A DNA stretch of 9,437 nucleotides, taken from contig JALXEI010000001.1 of assembly GCA_027069645.1 (NCBI GenBank), positions 1 to 9,437 on the forward strand, given 5' to 3'. Positions 1 to 6,149 of this stretch are shown here, in pieces (position 1 is the stretch's first letter; each line of letters opens with the position of its first letter). Source of the DNA: Hyphomicrobiales bacterium (GTDB lineage: Bacteria > Pseudomonadota > Alphaproteobacteria > Rhizobiales > JAKIUO01). Under the pieces are notes generated by a model. The model worked only from the letters and a program-made list of their open reading frames with translations. It searched no databases and had not been told where the DNA came from. A program made the translations under genes and the position numbers.

Positions 1-1030
1 TGGTAAAGGCGTCCATATCTTCCCCCCCGGATAGCGCCAGATACCAGCGGGCTGTCCAGTCGAGTGACATTTTTCCCGGCAGTCTGTCCCGCCAGGAAAG
101 AAGCTGCCGGGCCTTGCCGGTATCAAGGCTGAGCGTGGTCATTTCGCGTGGAATGAGGCCGGTTTCCTGTTGCCACCCCTGTGAAGCGCCCAGCACTTTT
201 TGAAGTGTCTCGGTGAGCGCCCGCACCGTGAAGGTCGCCGTGCCGTCCGGGCCGAAATTGAGTGCGTCGGGGAGGGCCGAACCTTTGTCATCCGCGGTCA
301 GCTTTTCGATAAAAAGGAAGTAGCCGTTGAGGCAGTCGAGCACATGCTGCCAGGGGCGGGTCGCTTCGGGATAGCGCAGGATAAGGGGGGTGCCGGTTTG
401 GGCGGCACGCCAGATATCGGGAACGATGCGATCTGCGGAAAAATCTCCCCCGCCAATGACATTGCCGCCGCGTGCTGTGGCGATTCTGACCTTGCCGCCC
501 GTGAAAAATGAATTCCGAAAACTGGCGGTGACCAGTTCGGCGGCGGCCTTGGAGGCGGAATAGGGGTCATGACCGCCAAGACGGTCGGTTTCCTCGAAAG
601 GGCGGTTCCGTTCATGATTGTCATAGACCTTGTCGGACGTAATGACGAGGACCGTTTGCAGTTCCTCGAGCTGACGTGCAGCTTGCAGAAGATTGGCTGT
701 GCCCATGACGTTGCTGGCCAGCGTTTCCAGTGGCTGCGTGTAGGAACGCCGTACAAGAGCCTGGGCGGCCATGTGAATAATGATCTGCGGGTCGGCTTTT
801 GTAACCGCTTTTGCCAGCCGCTCGGCCTCGCATATATCGATAATGTGCGATTGAATATCCCGGGATATATTTGCCAGCTCGAACAGATTCGGTTCGGTTT
901 CGGGCCCAAGGGCAATGCCCGTCACCTGCGCTCCGAGCCGTGACAGCCAGCGGGCCGCCCAGGCGCCCTTGAAACCGGTATGGCCGGTCAGCAGGACGCG
1001 TTTGCCCTTCCAGAATGCCGGATCAGCCAT
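1..1030 (-). CDS. rfbG: CDP-glucose 4,6-dehydratase RfbG (3' end beyond window)
   Basis: Converts CDP-D-glucose to CDP-4-keto-6-deoxy-D-glucose with bound NAD, in the cytoplasm; this is the branch point for CDP-linked deoxysugars. The frame reads open from 1030 to the window edge, giving 343 residues. It is an extended short-chain dehydrogenase: a Rossmann motif TGHTGFKG at residues 15-22, TSDKVY at 131-136 with the catalytic Thr/Ser-Asp, and the Tyr157-x3-Lys161 pair in YSASK. RARGGNVIGGGD-type sequence near 187-196 and the RPWQHV motif near 225-230 match the RfbG subfamily rather than RmlB or GalE. The family is about 355-360 residues, so only the last 10-20 are likely missing. Two in-frame ATGs sit side by side (1033 and 1030); 1030 is preferred because the GGGGGA ribosome site then lies 6 bases away instead of 3. 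The upstream rfbF stop codon directly abuts the first ATG, so translation is probably coupled. Identification is confident. Confidence 0.93.
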   Translation of the reverse strand, partial: MADPAFWKGKRVLLTGHTGFKGAWAARWLSRLGAQVTGIALGPETEPNLFELANISRDIQSHIIDICEAERLAKAVTKADPQIIIHMAAQALVRRSYTQPLETLASNVMGTANLLQAARQLEELQTVLVITSDKVYDNHERNRPFEETDRLGGHDPYSASKAAAELVTASFRNSFFTGGKVRIATARGGNVIGGGDFSADRIVPDIWRAAQTGTPLILRYPEATRPWQHVLDCLNGYFLFIEKLTADDKGSALPDALNFGPDGTATFTVRALTETLQKVLGASQGWQQETGLIPREMTTLSLDTGKARQLLSWRDRLPGKMSLDWTARWYLALSGGEDMDAFT

Positions 1031-1033
1031 CAT

Positions 1034-1840
1034 TTATCCCCCGGTTTGTTCATTGTCGCGGCTTCCCTCTTTCCATACCTGCCAGGGGGCCTCTCCTGTG
1101 GCCCACAAATGTTCCAGATGGTTGCGATCGCGCAGGGTATCCATCGCATGCCAGAAACCGCGATGACGCCAGGCCATCAGTTCGCCACTGGCCGCAAGCT
1201 GATCGAGCGGCGCGCCTTCCCAGGGTGTCCGGTCATTTTCAACAAGATCGGTGACATCGGGATCAAGTACAAAAAAACCGCCATTTATCAGCGCCTTGTC
1301 ACCTGGCGGTTTTTCGATGAAACGACTGATTGCATCGCCTTCCAGTTCGATGGCCCCGTAACGTCCTGGCGGGATAACAGCGGTCAGCGTGGCGCGTTTT
1401 TTGTGCTTTTTGTGAAAGGCGACCAGGGCGCCGATATCGACGTCGGAAACACCATCGCCATAGGTCATGCAAAAGGGTTCATCCGGGTCAAGAAAGGAGC
1501 GGATACGTTTCAGGCGTCCGCCGGTCATGGCATTTTCGCCGGTATCGACAAGGGTCACTTTCCAGGGTTCGGCCTGCGACTGGTGATAGGTGATTTCGCC
1601 ATTGCGGGCATCGACGGTAATGTCGGAATTGTGGAGTACATAGTTGGCGAAATATTCCTTGATCATATAGCCCTTGTAGCCAAGGCAGATGATGAATTCG
1701 TCGATGCCATGATGAGCGTAAAGCTTCATGATGTGCCACAGGATGGGCCGTCCGCCAATCTCGATCATCGGTTTGGGGCGCAGATGGGATTCTTCGGAGA
1801 TCCGCGTCCCGTACCCCCCGGCAAGTATGACGGCTTTCAT
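1034..1840 (-). CDS. rfbF: Glucose-1-phosphate cytidylyltransferase RfbF
   Basis: Makes CDP-glucose and pyrophosphate from CTP and alpha-D-glucose 1-phosphate, feeding RfbG encoded just downstream. The 268-residue product is close to the family's usual length of about 257. The N-terminus carries the nucleotidyltransferase signature LAGGYGTR at residues 6-13, followed by RPKPMIEIGG at 21-30; YGDGVSDVD at 127-135 supplies the metal-binding aspartates, and IEKPPG lies at 175-180. The SEES insert after GTR and the WEGAPLD segment near 207-213 are typical of RfbF rather than of RmlA or GalU. The frame stays open upstream to 1888, but the start at 1840 is chosen because MKAVILAGG is the normal family N-terminus and a GAGGA ribosome site sits 6 bases before it. 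It is transcribed divergently from the tailoring operon that begins at 2018. Confidence is high. Confidence 0.95.
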   Translation of the reverse strand: MKAVILAGGYGTRISEESHLRPKPMIEIGGRPILWHIMKLYAHHGIDEFIICLGYKGYMIKEYFANYVLHNSDITVDARNGEITYHQSQAEPWKVTLVDTGENAMTGGRLKRIRSFLDPDEPFCMTYGDGVSDVDIGALVAFHKKHKKRATLTAVIPPGRYGAIELEGDAISRFIEKPPGDKALINGGFFVLDPDVTDLVENDRTPWEGAPLDQLAASGELMAWRHRGFWHAMDTLRDRNHLEHLWATGEAPWQVWKEGSRDNEQTGG

Positions 1841-1875
1841 GTTGTTCCTCGCCTCGCTGTGGCAAAATTCAGTTC

Positions 1876-1904
1876 TGTATATCAGCAAGAATTGCGCGGA
1901 ACAA
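1876..1904 (-). promoter_or_regulatory. Candidate sigma70-type promoter for rfbF-rfbG
   Basis: Read on the minus strand, TTGTTC (1904-1899) and TATACA (1881-1876) are separated by exactly 17 bases. This places a start of transcription roughly 30 bases before the rfbF ATG at 1840. Matches are 3 of 6 at -35 and 4 of 6 at -10, so this is a plausible candidate only. On the plus strand of the same intergenic region the only matches for the operon starting at 2018 are weaker: TTGACG at 1918-1923 lacks a good -10 partner, and TATATC at 1984-1989 has a poor -35. No clear operator palindrome was seen between 1841 and 2017. Confidence 0.35.
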
Positions 1905-2017
1905 TCTTCGAAAGTGGTTGACGGATAACAGGGGCCGCGTTACCCGGTCCCGAGCCGTCGGTTTCAGGCGCGGAAGATCAGGTTATATCCGGCATATGGA
2001 GGAAGTGGAGAGCTGCA

Positions 2018-2752
2018 ATGGCTGCCAGGCGTATTGTCATATCACAGTCGATGCTGTTTCCCTGGGTGGGGATGCTGGAACAGATACGCCTTTGCGATGT
2101 CTATGTTTACTATGACGATGTGCAGTTTTCCAAAGGCAGTTTTACCAATCGGGTGCAGATAAAAACGGCGCAGGGATCACGCTGGATGACGGTGCCGCTG
2201 GCCGGGTTGAAAACGGGGCAGGCCATAGAAGAGGTCCGGGTCAGGGATTACAGCGAATGGCAGGACCGGCATCTGGCTCTGCTGGAACAAAGTTTCCGGG
2301 GATCACCGTTTGCGACGCAGGCTGTTGATATGGTGCGCGGGGTCTATGCCGAGCGACATATGACCCTGGGTGCTCTGGCGCGCGCTTCCCTGATGGCCCT
2401 TTGTGACTGTTTCGGGCTAACCCGTGATACCAGCTTTATTGATGTCAGGGATCTGAATATTGGCGGTCATGGCAGCGCGCGGGTGCTGGCGATCGTGCAA
2501 AAGCTCGGCGGCACAGAATATATAACCGGGCACGGCGCCGGCAACTATCTCGATCATGATCTTTTTGGCAGGGCGGGAATCGATGTGCGTTACATGGCTT
2601 ATGAAAAAAATGCATATCCCCAGTTGCATGGCCCGTTCACGCCTTTTGTTTCGGCTCTGGACCTCGTCGCCAACTGTGGTCCGGATGGCGAACGATTTAT
2701 CTGCTCGGGTGCGATTGATTATCGCCGCTTCATGCGAGACAGGGGGGCTTGA
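2018..2752 (+). CDS. WbqC-like family protein
   Basis: A 244-residue soluble protein of the WbqC-like family, which recurs in LPS and O-antigen loci; I know of no firmly established reaction for the family. The match is clear by motif order: ISQSMLFPWVGMLEQI at residues 8-23, DVYVYYDDVQF at 27-37, the NR..IK element at 44-49, TVPL at 58-61, YITGHGAGNYLD at 168-179, and a C-terminal YPQLHGPF...SALDLVANCG block at 200-221. Conserved Gln10, the DD pair at 33-34 and the GxGAGxYL element are candidate functional residues. There is no signal peptide or membrane segment. The ATG at 2018 has a GGAG ribosome site 7 bases upstream. It is the first gene of the plus-strand sugar operon, diverging from rfbF. 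In this context it is likely to act on the nucleotide sugar or its acyl donor, but that is inference. Confidence 0.88.
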   Translation: MAARRIVISQSMLFPWVGMLEQIRLCDVYVYYDDVQFSKGSFTNRVQIKTAQGSRWMTVPLAGLKTGQAIEEVRVRDYSEWQDRHLALLEQSFRGSPFATQAVDMVRGVYAERHMTLGALARASLMALCDCFGLTRDTSFIDVRDLNIGGHGSARVLAIVQKLGGTEYITGHGAGNYLDHDLFGRAGIDVRYMAYEKNAYPQLHGPFTPFVSALDLVANCGPDGERFICSGAIDYRRFMRDRGA

Positions 2753-2836
2753 TTTTTTATCTGTTGCAAGGGTTAATATCAGAGGACATTCGGAAGGTCG
2801 TAAAAATCATTGTCCTTGTAACAAGGAGAAGGCAAC
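2753..2836 (+). promoter_or_regulatory. 84-bp gap with weak internal promoter match
   Basis: This is the only sizeable gap inside the plus-strand operon. It contains a TTGATT (2749-2754) and an AT-rich TTAATAT (2773-2779) at 18-19 base spacing, a weak sigma70-like arrangement that could give the downstream six genes their own start of transcription. There is no convincing rho-independent terminator: the T-run at 2753-2758 is not preceded by a stable hairpin. The downstream end holds the ribosome-site hairpin listed separately. Confidence 0.25.
2813..2828 (+). promoter_or_regulatory. Hairpin covering the ribosome binding site of the oxygenase gene
   Basis: TCCTTG (2813-2818), the three-base loop TAA, and CAAGGA (2822-2827) form a perfect 6-bp stem that contains most of the strong Shine-Dalgarno AAGGAG (2823-2828), which lies 8 bases before the ATG at 2837. 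If it forms, the site would be partly hidden from ribosomes. The stem is short, so the effect may be slight and chance is possible. Confidence 0.4.
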
Positions 2837-3679
2837 ATGAGAGAATATCAGCTTCCGGACAGTTCACAGGTCGAGCAGTTTCGCGAACAGGGGCTGCTGG
2901 TCCTGCCGCAGTTTTACGACCTTGACGAATGGATACGCCCCGTTCAAAGAGGCATTTATCAGATCATCGGTCATGTCATGGACCGTCACGGCATCCCGGA
3001 TGATCGACCGCCTTTCAACGGTGATAATTTCGATAGCGGTTATCAGCAGCTGATTGCGATGAATCGTTCCTGGGGCGGGGAGATCTATGATGCCGTAAAG
3101 CAGATCCCGGCCTTTATCCGCCTGCTGGGACATCCGGCCCACGAACAGATCATGCAAACCCTGCATCCGGGTTGTATGCCAGGAGTGGCGGCCGGTGGTT
3201 ATGGCATCCGCATCGACAATCCCGGAGAGGAAAAGTTTCGGGCGCTCTGGCATCAGGAATATCCGGCGCAATTGCGCAGTCTCAACGGGATTGTGTTCTG
3301 GAGTCCGCTGGTGCCGGTAACGCCTGAACTGGGTCCGGTACAGTTTTGCCCCGGTTCCCATGTGGAGGGGCCTTTGCCTGTGAAGACAACTGATAGTGAC
3401 GGGCGTTCGGCGGCCTATGCCCTGAAACTGGCCGATGAACAGGCTCATATTGCCAAATATCTAAAGATATCCCCTCTTAGTTCACCCGGAGACCTTGTCC
3501 TGATTGATTTCCTCGTATTACATGCATCAGGCGTTAACAATGGCGACCGCTCCCGCTGGTCCCTGCAATTTCGCTATTTTGATTTCGCCGAACCGGTCGG
3601 CAAAAGTCATGGCTGGAAGGGATCCTATGCATCAGGTGTCGATTTCCGATCGGTCCATCCGGAATTGTGCGCCGACTGA
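2837..3679 (+). CDS. Phytanoyl-CoA dioxygenase (PhyH)-family Fe(II)/2-oxoglutarate oxygenase
   Basis: A 280-residue cytoplasmic protein with the double-stranded beta-helix oxygenase pattern of the PhyH family, which hydroxylates small molecules using Fe(II), O2 and 2-oxoglutarate. The expected iron triad appears as His139-Gln-Glu141 (WHQEYP) and His229 (VLHASGVN), with Arg238 or Arg240 (GDRSRWSLQFRYF) placed to bind 2-oxoglutarate. GPVQFCPGSH at 166-175 and PGDLVLID at 217-224 are also typical. The first motif is HxE rather than the commoner HxD; Glu is an accepted iron ligand in some relatives. The ATG at 2837 follows a strong AAGGAG site. The substrate is unknown. Its place in a sugar-modification operon suggests hydroxylation of a sugar or an attached acyl group, and the CmcI-family methyltransferase three genes on could methylate the new hydroxyl. 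Family assignment is confident and the role is inference. Confidence 0.85.
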   Translation: MREYQLPDSSQVEQFREQGLLVLPQFYDLDEWIRPVQRGIYQIIGHVMDRHGIPDDRPPFNGDNFDSGYQQLIAMNRSWGGEIYDAVKQIPAFIRLLGHPAHEQIMQTLHPGCMPGVAAGGYGIRIDNPGEEKFRALWHQEYPAQLRSLNGIVFWSPLVPVTPELGPVQFCPGSHVEGPLPVKTTDSDGRSAAYALKLADEQAHIAKYLKISPLSSPGDLVLIDFLVLHASGVNNGDRSRWSLQFRYFDFAEPVGKSHGWKGSYASGVDFRSVHPELCAD

Positions 3680-3693
3680 GTTCAGGGGACCAT

Positions 3694-4842
3694 ATGCTTT
3701 GCAACATCTGTAAACAAAAGCTGGACGATGAACCTTTGTTCAGTTCCGGTTCCGACAGGGCGCTGACTTCCCTGTGCGAGGTCCGACAGGGCACAACGCG
3801 GGTCTGGCAATGCCCGTCATGCTCGCATTTGCGCGGCGAAGTGCTTGAGGATAATGACGCCTACTACGACAGCGATTACCGGATTTTGATCGATGAAGAG
3901 GAAGAAGACCAGATTTACGAGGTGCGCGGCGAGCAGATTGTCTATCGGACCGAACATCAGGCTGAAACTCTGCTGAAAAAGCTGGATCCGGAGGAGGGGG
4001 CGTCACTGCTGGATTATGGTTGCGCCAAGGCGGCGACACCGCGTCTGCTGCTGAAAAAGGGTTATAACCTCGATGTGCATGTGTTCGATGTCAGCTCCAT
4101 GTATAAACCCTTCTGGGATCGCTTTATCGCCAAAGACCGTCAGGCGACCTATGAGACGCCGCCGCACTGGCAACAGAAATTTGATATCGTTACCTCCTTT
4201 TTTGCGCTTGAACATATCCCGACCCCGGAAAAAACGGCGCGCCATGTTTTCGAGCTTTTGAAACCGGATGGCGTTTTTTATGCCATTGTTCCGGATACGC
4301 TGAGCAATCCTGCCGATTTTATCGTTATTGATCACGTCAATCATTTTACAACGGCATCCCTTGACCGCCTGCTGCGCCGGGCCGGTTTCACCGATATTGA
4401 TATTGATGACGGGGTTCACCGCGGTGCGCTTGTGGTTATGGCGCGAAAAGAGGGGGAGGCCAGCGAGGCACCGGCCGTAGCGCCCTTGTTGCAAAAATCT
4501 GTCGCGCTTGCCGATTACTGGAAATCCCTCGATAAATATCTGTTGCAAGCCGAGCAACAGGCGGGGGATGGGCCCGCGGCTATCTATGGTTCCGGATTTT
4601 ACGGAACCTGGATTGCCAGCATTCTGGATAATCCGGACAATATTCGCTGTTTTCTCGATCAAAGTCCGTTTCAGCAGGGGCGCAAATTGCTCGACAAACC
4701 GATCCTTGCACCGGAACAATTGCCACGCGAAGTGCAGGTTTTGTATATTGGTCTCAACCCGGCCATCGCCCGTGCCAGCGTTGCGGAAATGGACTGGCTG
4801 AAAGATCGCGATTTGCAAATCATTTATCTGGAACAGGAATAG
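3694..4842 (+). CDS. SAM-dependent methyltransferase with N-terminal zinc motif and C-methyltransferase-like C-terminal domain
   Basis: A 382-residue protein laid out like sugar C-methyltransferases. Residues 1-45 carry CNIC (3-6) and CPSC (40-43), a CxxC...CxxC zinc-binding pattern. A class I SAM-binding fold follows, with motif I LLDYGC at 105-110, FDIVTSFFALEHIP at 163-176 and LLKPDGVFYAIVP at 188-200. The C-terminal part (about 294-357) contains a second Rossmann-like segment, IYGSGFYGTWIASIL at 297-311, as in the C-methyltransferase C-terminal domain. Glu173-His174 lies where members such as TcaB9 carry a catalytic EH pair (alignment from memory). Motif I continues as AKAAT rather than the glycine-rich GxG. 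The start at 3694 is preferred to an in-frame GTG at 3667 that overlaps the preceding gene, because AGGGGA lies 4 bases before it and the zinc motif then begins at residue 3. Methylation of a 4-keto-6-deoxysugar is plausible but not proven; O- or N-methylation cannot be excluded. Confidence 0.85.
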   Translation: MLCNICKQKLDDEPLFSSGSDRALTSLCEVRQGTTRVWQCPSCSHLRGEVLEDNDAYYDSDYRILIDEEEEDQIYEVRGEQIVYRTEHQAETLLKKLDPEEGASLLDYGCAKAATPRLLLKKGYNLDVHVFDVSSMYKPFWDRFIAKDRQATYETPPHWQQKFDIVTSFFALEHIPTPEKTARHVFELLKPDGVFYAIVPDTLSNPADFIVIDHVNHFTTASLDRLLRRAGFTDIDIDDGVHRGALVVMARKEGEASEAPAVAPLLQKSVALADYWKSLDKYLLQAEQQAGDGPAAIYGSGFYGTWIASILDNPDNIRCFLDQSPFQQGRKLLDKPILAPEQLPREVQVLYIGLNPAIARASVAEMDWLKDRDLQIIYLEQE

Positions 4843-4845
4843 TCC

Positions 4846-5382
4846 GTGCTCTCTGGTCAAAAAATAAAGCTGCGTGCCTGGTGCGAGGATGACCTTCCGG
4901 AACTGGCAAAACTCAGAAACGATGTCGAGTTGCAAGCCAGTCTGATGGCCCGGGTGCGGGGAAGCACAATCGAGCAGGTGCGGGGCTGGCTGGCGGAAAA
5001 GAGCCGCTCCGAAGACAGCCTGTTTTTCGTCATTGCCGATGCCCGAAATGATGAGGCTTCGGGTTTTTTGCAGTTTACGGGTTTCGACCGGATTGATCGT
5101 CATGCCGAACTGGGTATTTGCCTCGCACCGGCTGCGCAGGGCAAGGGGCTTGGCGGTGAGGCTCTGGAACTGGTCTTTCCGTATTTGCGCCGGGTGTGGG
5201 GAATGCGCAAGCTCGTCCTGAGAGTGCGGTCCGATAATCTGGCAGCCATCGGCCTTTATGAAAAAAAAGGTTTTGAAAAATGTGGAACCCTGCATCGCGC
5301 CTTTCTTTTTAACGACCGCTGGCACGATGTGGTACTGATGGAAAAATTTCTCGAAGACAGCACCGAAACAAACGAAAAATAG
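4846..5382 (+). CDS. GNAT-family (RimJ/RimL-like) N-acetyltransferase
   Basis: A 178-residue GCN5-related acetyltransferase using acetyl-CoA or another acyl-CoA. The acyl-CoA pyrophosphate loop is Gln98-Gly-Lys-Gly-Leu-Gly103 (AAQGKGLGGEAL), preceded by the beta-4 strand HAELGICLAP at 86-95. The C-terminal signature has Asn131 and AIGLYEKKGFEKCG at 134-147, with a general-acid candidate at Tyr138. The ending RWHDVVLM resembles PseH-type sugar 4-amino acetyltransferases as well as RimJ/RimL. The start is a GTG at 4846, three bases after the preceding stop, with AGGAA 6 bases upstream. Next to a DegT sugar aminotransferase, the most economical role is N-acylation of a 4-amino-4,6-dideoxyhexose on its nucleotide carrier. 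Acetylation of a protein N-terminus is the alternative. The family is certain and the substrate is inferred. Confidence 0.88.
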   Translation: MLSGQKIKLRAWCEDDLPELAKLRNDVELQASLMARVRGSTIEQVRGWLAEKSRSEDSLFFVIADARNDEASGFLQFTGFDRIDRHAELGICLAPAAQGKGLGGEALELVFPYLRRVWGMRKLVLRVRSDNLAAIGLYEKKGFEKCGTLHRAFLFNDRWHDVVLMEKFLEDSTETNEK

Positions 5383-5395
5383 CATTGTTGGGAAT

Positions 5396-6145
5396 ATGGA
5401 GAACAGACGCGCAATGAATCCGATCAAACAATTTGAGACCGAGGTCAGGGAGAATATCCGCAAGCTGCGCGCCGATTCCGATCTCCAGGCCAGCTCCCGC
5501 ATGTGGTTGCGTTCGGTTGCCCCCTGTCAATATGCCTATAATTTCAGATGGATGGGACGGCCGATCATTCAGTTGCCACAGGATATGGTGGCCATGCAGG
5601 AGATCATCTGGGAGGTTAAACCCGACCTTGTTATAGAATGTGGCATCGCGCATGGCGGGGCGCTGGTCTATTATGCGTCCATTCTTGAGCTGATGGGACA
5701 TGGCAGCGTACTCGGTATTGATATTGATATTCGTGCCCACAACCGTGAAGCCATCGAGCAGCATCCCATGTTCAAGCGCATTGAGATGATCGAGGGTTCC
5801 AGCATTGCACCCGAAATCATTTCGAAAGTTCACGATATTGCCAAAGGTAAAAAGGTGGTGGTGGTGCTCGATTCCAACCACACACATGATCATGTGATGG
5901 GCGAACTTGAAGCCTATGCACCGCTGGTTGGAAAGGGCAGCTATTGTGTGGTGATGGATACCACCGTCGAGGACATGCCCGAAGGCTCTTTTCCCGATCG
6001 CCCCTGGGACAAGGGCAACAACCCCAAAACGGCTGTGTGGGAATATCTCAAAAAGGATGACCGGTTTGAAATCGATCGCGATATCGAGAGCAAGCTGCTG
6101 ATTACCGTTTGTGCCGACGGCTATCTGAAATGTGTGAAAGACTAG
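5396..6145 (+). CDS. CmcI / rhamnosyl O-methyltransferase-family protein
   Basis: A member (249 residues as called) of the family often annotated as cephalosporin hydroxylase, which holds the SAM-dependent methyltransferase CmcI of cephamycin biosynthesis and mycobacterial rhamnosyl O-methyltransferases. Diagnostic segments are the N-terminal FETEVRENIRKL at 13-24, PQDMVAMQEIIWEVKPDLVIE across 61-81, the SAM loop ECGIAHGGAL at 81-90, the acidic strand end GIDIDIR at 107-113, and the metal-site region VVVVLDSNHTHDHV at 154-167 with VVMDT at 185-189. Asp159 and Asp188 are candidate Mg2+ ligands. The ATG at 5396 has only a close TGGGA upstream. An in-frame ATG at 5414 (MNPIKQF) agrees better with family N-termini but its GGAG is 12 bases away, so the start is uncertain by six residues. 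In this operon, O-methylation of a sugar hydroxyl is likeliest; beta-lactam chemistry is unlikely. Confidence 0.88.
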   Translation: MENRRAMNPIKQFETEVRENIRKLRADSDLQASSRMWLRSVAPCQYAYNFRWMGRPIIQLPQDMVAMQEIIWEVKPDLVIECGIAHGGALVYYASILELMGHGSVLGIDIDIRAHNREAIEQHPMFKRIEMIEGSSIAPEIISKVHDIAKGKKVVVVLDSNHTHDHVMGELEAYAPLVGKGSYCVVMDTTVEDMPEGSFPDRPWDKGNNPKTAVWEYLKKDDRFEIDRDIESKLLITVCADGYLKCVKD

Positions 6146-6149
6146 GCTG

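Noticed and set aside
980..1921. 313-codon plus-strand open frame over rfbF
   Set aside because: Antisense shadow of rfbF, which is unmistakable on the minus strand and has a good ribosome site.
4003..5502. Long 499-codon open frame on the minus strand across the methyltransferase and acetyltransferase genes
   Set aside because: It lies antisense to two genes with clear family motifs, and its product shows no recognisable domain; long antisense frames are common at this base composition.
4391..5735. Repeated ATTGATATTGAT strings at two places
   Set aside because: Both encode Ile-Asp runs within separate genes and reflect amino-acid sequence and codon use, not a DNA repeat.
5396..6145. Beta-lactam biosynthesis suggested by the name cephalosporin hydroxylase
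   Set aside because: No other beta-lactam gene is present; the family includes sugar O-methyltransferases and the whole context is nucleotide-sugar metabolism.
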